A stretch of DNA of 14,595 nucleotides from an uncultured Clostridia bacterium (GTDB lineage: Bacteria > Bacillota > Clostridia > Christensenellales > CAG-917), in assembly GCA_946056785.1 (NCBI GenBank), contig CAMGKS010000015.1, positions 1-14,595 on the forward strand, in the 5' to 3' direction. The translations under genes and the position numbers were made by a program. Shown piece by piece: positions 13,647-14,595 of the stretch; positions within the stretch are counted from its first letter, which is position 1; every line of letters begins with the position of its first letter. A model generated the notes under the pieces. The model ran no database searches. It was not told the origin of the DNA and saw only the letters and a list, made by a program, of their open reading frames with translations.

Positions 13647-14595
13647 ATTATAAATATTCTGATTACGAAATAGACAGAAACGACGTCAGATGCATAAGGT
13701 GCAGAGTTTGCGAAAGACAATGCGCAAACGAAGTGCACTCGTTCGTAAAAACCGACAACGGCGGTTTTATGATTTCCGACGAAACAAAATGCGTAAACTG
13801 TCACAGATGCGTCAGCCTCTGCCCGACGAGAGCGTTAAAAATCGTTAAGTCGGATCTGACGTTTAAAAAGAACGACAACTGGAAAGAGGCAAACATAAAA
13901 GAAATCTATAAACAAGCCGAAAGCGGCGGCGTATTGTTGTCGTCTATGGGAAATCCCGAAGAATATCCCGTCTATTTCGATAAAATTTTAATAAACGCCT
14001 CTCAGGTTACGAATCCGTCCATCGACCCTTTACGTGAACCTATGGAAACGAAAGTCAGCCTCGGAAAGAGAGGCGGAGATATTGTACGAGATACAAAAGG
14101 AAATCTCGTAACAAAAATGAATCCTATGCTCGATTTATCTTTGCCTATTATGTTTTCCGCAATGAGCTACGGCTCGATAAGCAAAAACGCTCACGAAAGT
14201 CTTGCAAGAGCCGCAGAAGAATTGGGAACGTATTACAATACCGGCGAAGGCGGTCTGCACGAGGACTTTTATAAGTATGGCAAAAACACTATCGTTCAGG
14301 TTGCTTCAGGCAGATTCGGCGTACATAAGGACTACCTGGAAGCGGGCGCGGCAATAGAAATTAAAATGGGACAAGGAGCAAAACCGGGTATCGGCGGACA
14401 TCTGCCGGGCGCGAAAATCACCGAAGACGTGTCAAAGACAAGAATGATCCCCGTAGGCTCCGACGCAATTTCCCCCGCTCCTCACCACGATATTTATTCA
14501 ATCGAAGATTTACGACAACTTGTATATTCGTTAAAAGAAGCCACCGAATACAAAAAGCCGGTTATAGTCAAAGTCGCAGCCGTTCATAATATTGC
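13643..14595 (+). CDS. Glutamate synthase, ferredoxin-like/FMN synthase subunit (3' end missing, right window edge)
   Basis: It matches the central FMN-binding synthase domain of GltB, which makes glutamate from 2-oxoglutarate and ammonia, preceded by a ferredoxin-like domain. The first ~70 residues hold two 4Fe-4S motifs: CIRCRVCERQC and CVNCHRCVSLCP. The synthase part starts with the PLREPMETKVSLGKR region and includes SAMSYGSIS, NTGEGG, QGAKPGIGGHLPG and the SPAPHHDIYSIEDL segment. About 317 codons are present, and the family usually runs to ~500. ATG 13643-13645 overlaps the previous stop and has GAGGTG five bases upstream. The iron-sulphur clusters suggest electrons from ferredoxin or an NADPH-oxidising partner. 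A GXGXG (GltB C-terminal-like) subunit gene may follow outside the window; that is inference from related operons. Confidence 0.93.
   Translation, partial: MNYKYSDYEIDRNDVRCIRCRVCERQCANEVHSFVKTDNGGFMISDETKCVNCHRCVSLCPTRALKIVKSDLTFKKNDNWKEANIKEIYKQAESGGVLLSSMGNPEEYPVYFDKILINASQVTNPSIDPLREPMETKVSLGKRGGDIVRDTKGNLVTKMNPMLDLSLPIMFSAMSYGSISKNAHESLARAAEELGTYYNTGEGGLHEDFYKYGKNTIVQVASGRFGVHKDYLEAGAAIEIKMGQGAKPGIGGHLPGAKITEDVSKTRMIPVGSDAISPAPHHDIYSIEDLRQLVYSLKEATEYKKPVIVKVAAVHNI

Overview
The window looks like a chromosomal segment from a low-to-moderate GC (roughly 40% by eye) member of the Bacillota, most likely an uncultured Clostridia-type anaerobe. This rests on AAGGAG-type ribosome binding sites, consensus housekeeping promoters with 17-bp spacers, a short-form HisG paired with HisZ, a type III glutamine synthetase, and a glutamate synthase split into separate genes, the second carrying a ferredoxin-like domain. 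The taxonomic placement is inference. No RNA genes of the tRNA/rRNA class, no transposases and no CRISPR array were seen.

Layout, left to right. (1) 1-2378, minus strand: a histidine biosynthesis operon hisZ-hisG-hisD with ATGA stop/start overlaps. hisD runs off the left edge. A good promoter lies at 2482-2510, with a perfect palindrome inside its spacer. (2) 2511-3011: a gene-free AT-rich stretch holding four imperfect ~54-57 bp tandem repeats, followed by a strong intrinsic terminator at 3012-3039. (3) 3061-6561, minus strand: a CLC-type chloride/proton antiporter gene and, 45 bp downstream, a lipoprotein of unknown function, from a promoter at 6588-6616 that overlaps a long inverted repeat. 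(4) 6808-12235, minus strand: a nitrogen-assimilation operon of glnN (type III glutamine synthetase), an ammonium transporter fused to a P-II domain, and asnB (glutamine-dependent asparagine synthetase). (5) 12236-12554: a divergent regulatory region. (6) 12555-14595, plus strand: the first two genes of a split (archaeal-type) glutamate synthase, the glutaminase-domain protein and the ferredoxin/FMN synthase protein, the latter running off the right edge.

Regions 4-6 form one functional unit. Ammonium enters through the Amt-PII fusion, glutamine synthetase makes glutamine, glutamate synthase regenerates glutamate, and AsnB spends glutamine on asparagine. The most interesting part is the divergent control region. 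Each side has a near-consensus promoter and a predicted transcript start at a CATAAA sequence. A long stem-loop with a seven-T tract follows, which should stop transcription before the gene, and then comes an identical 14-bp element TTTTTATGCAATAA. The two leaders look like matched transcription attenuators. The shared element contains AUG-CAA-UAA, and its TTTATG can pair with the CATAAA at the RNA 5' end. I do not recognise this arrangement as a described RNA element.
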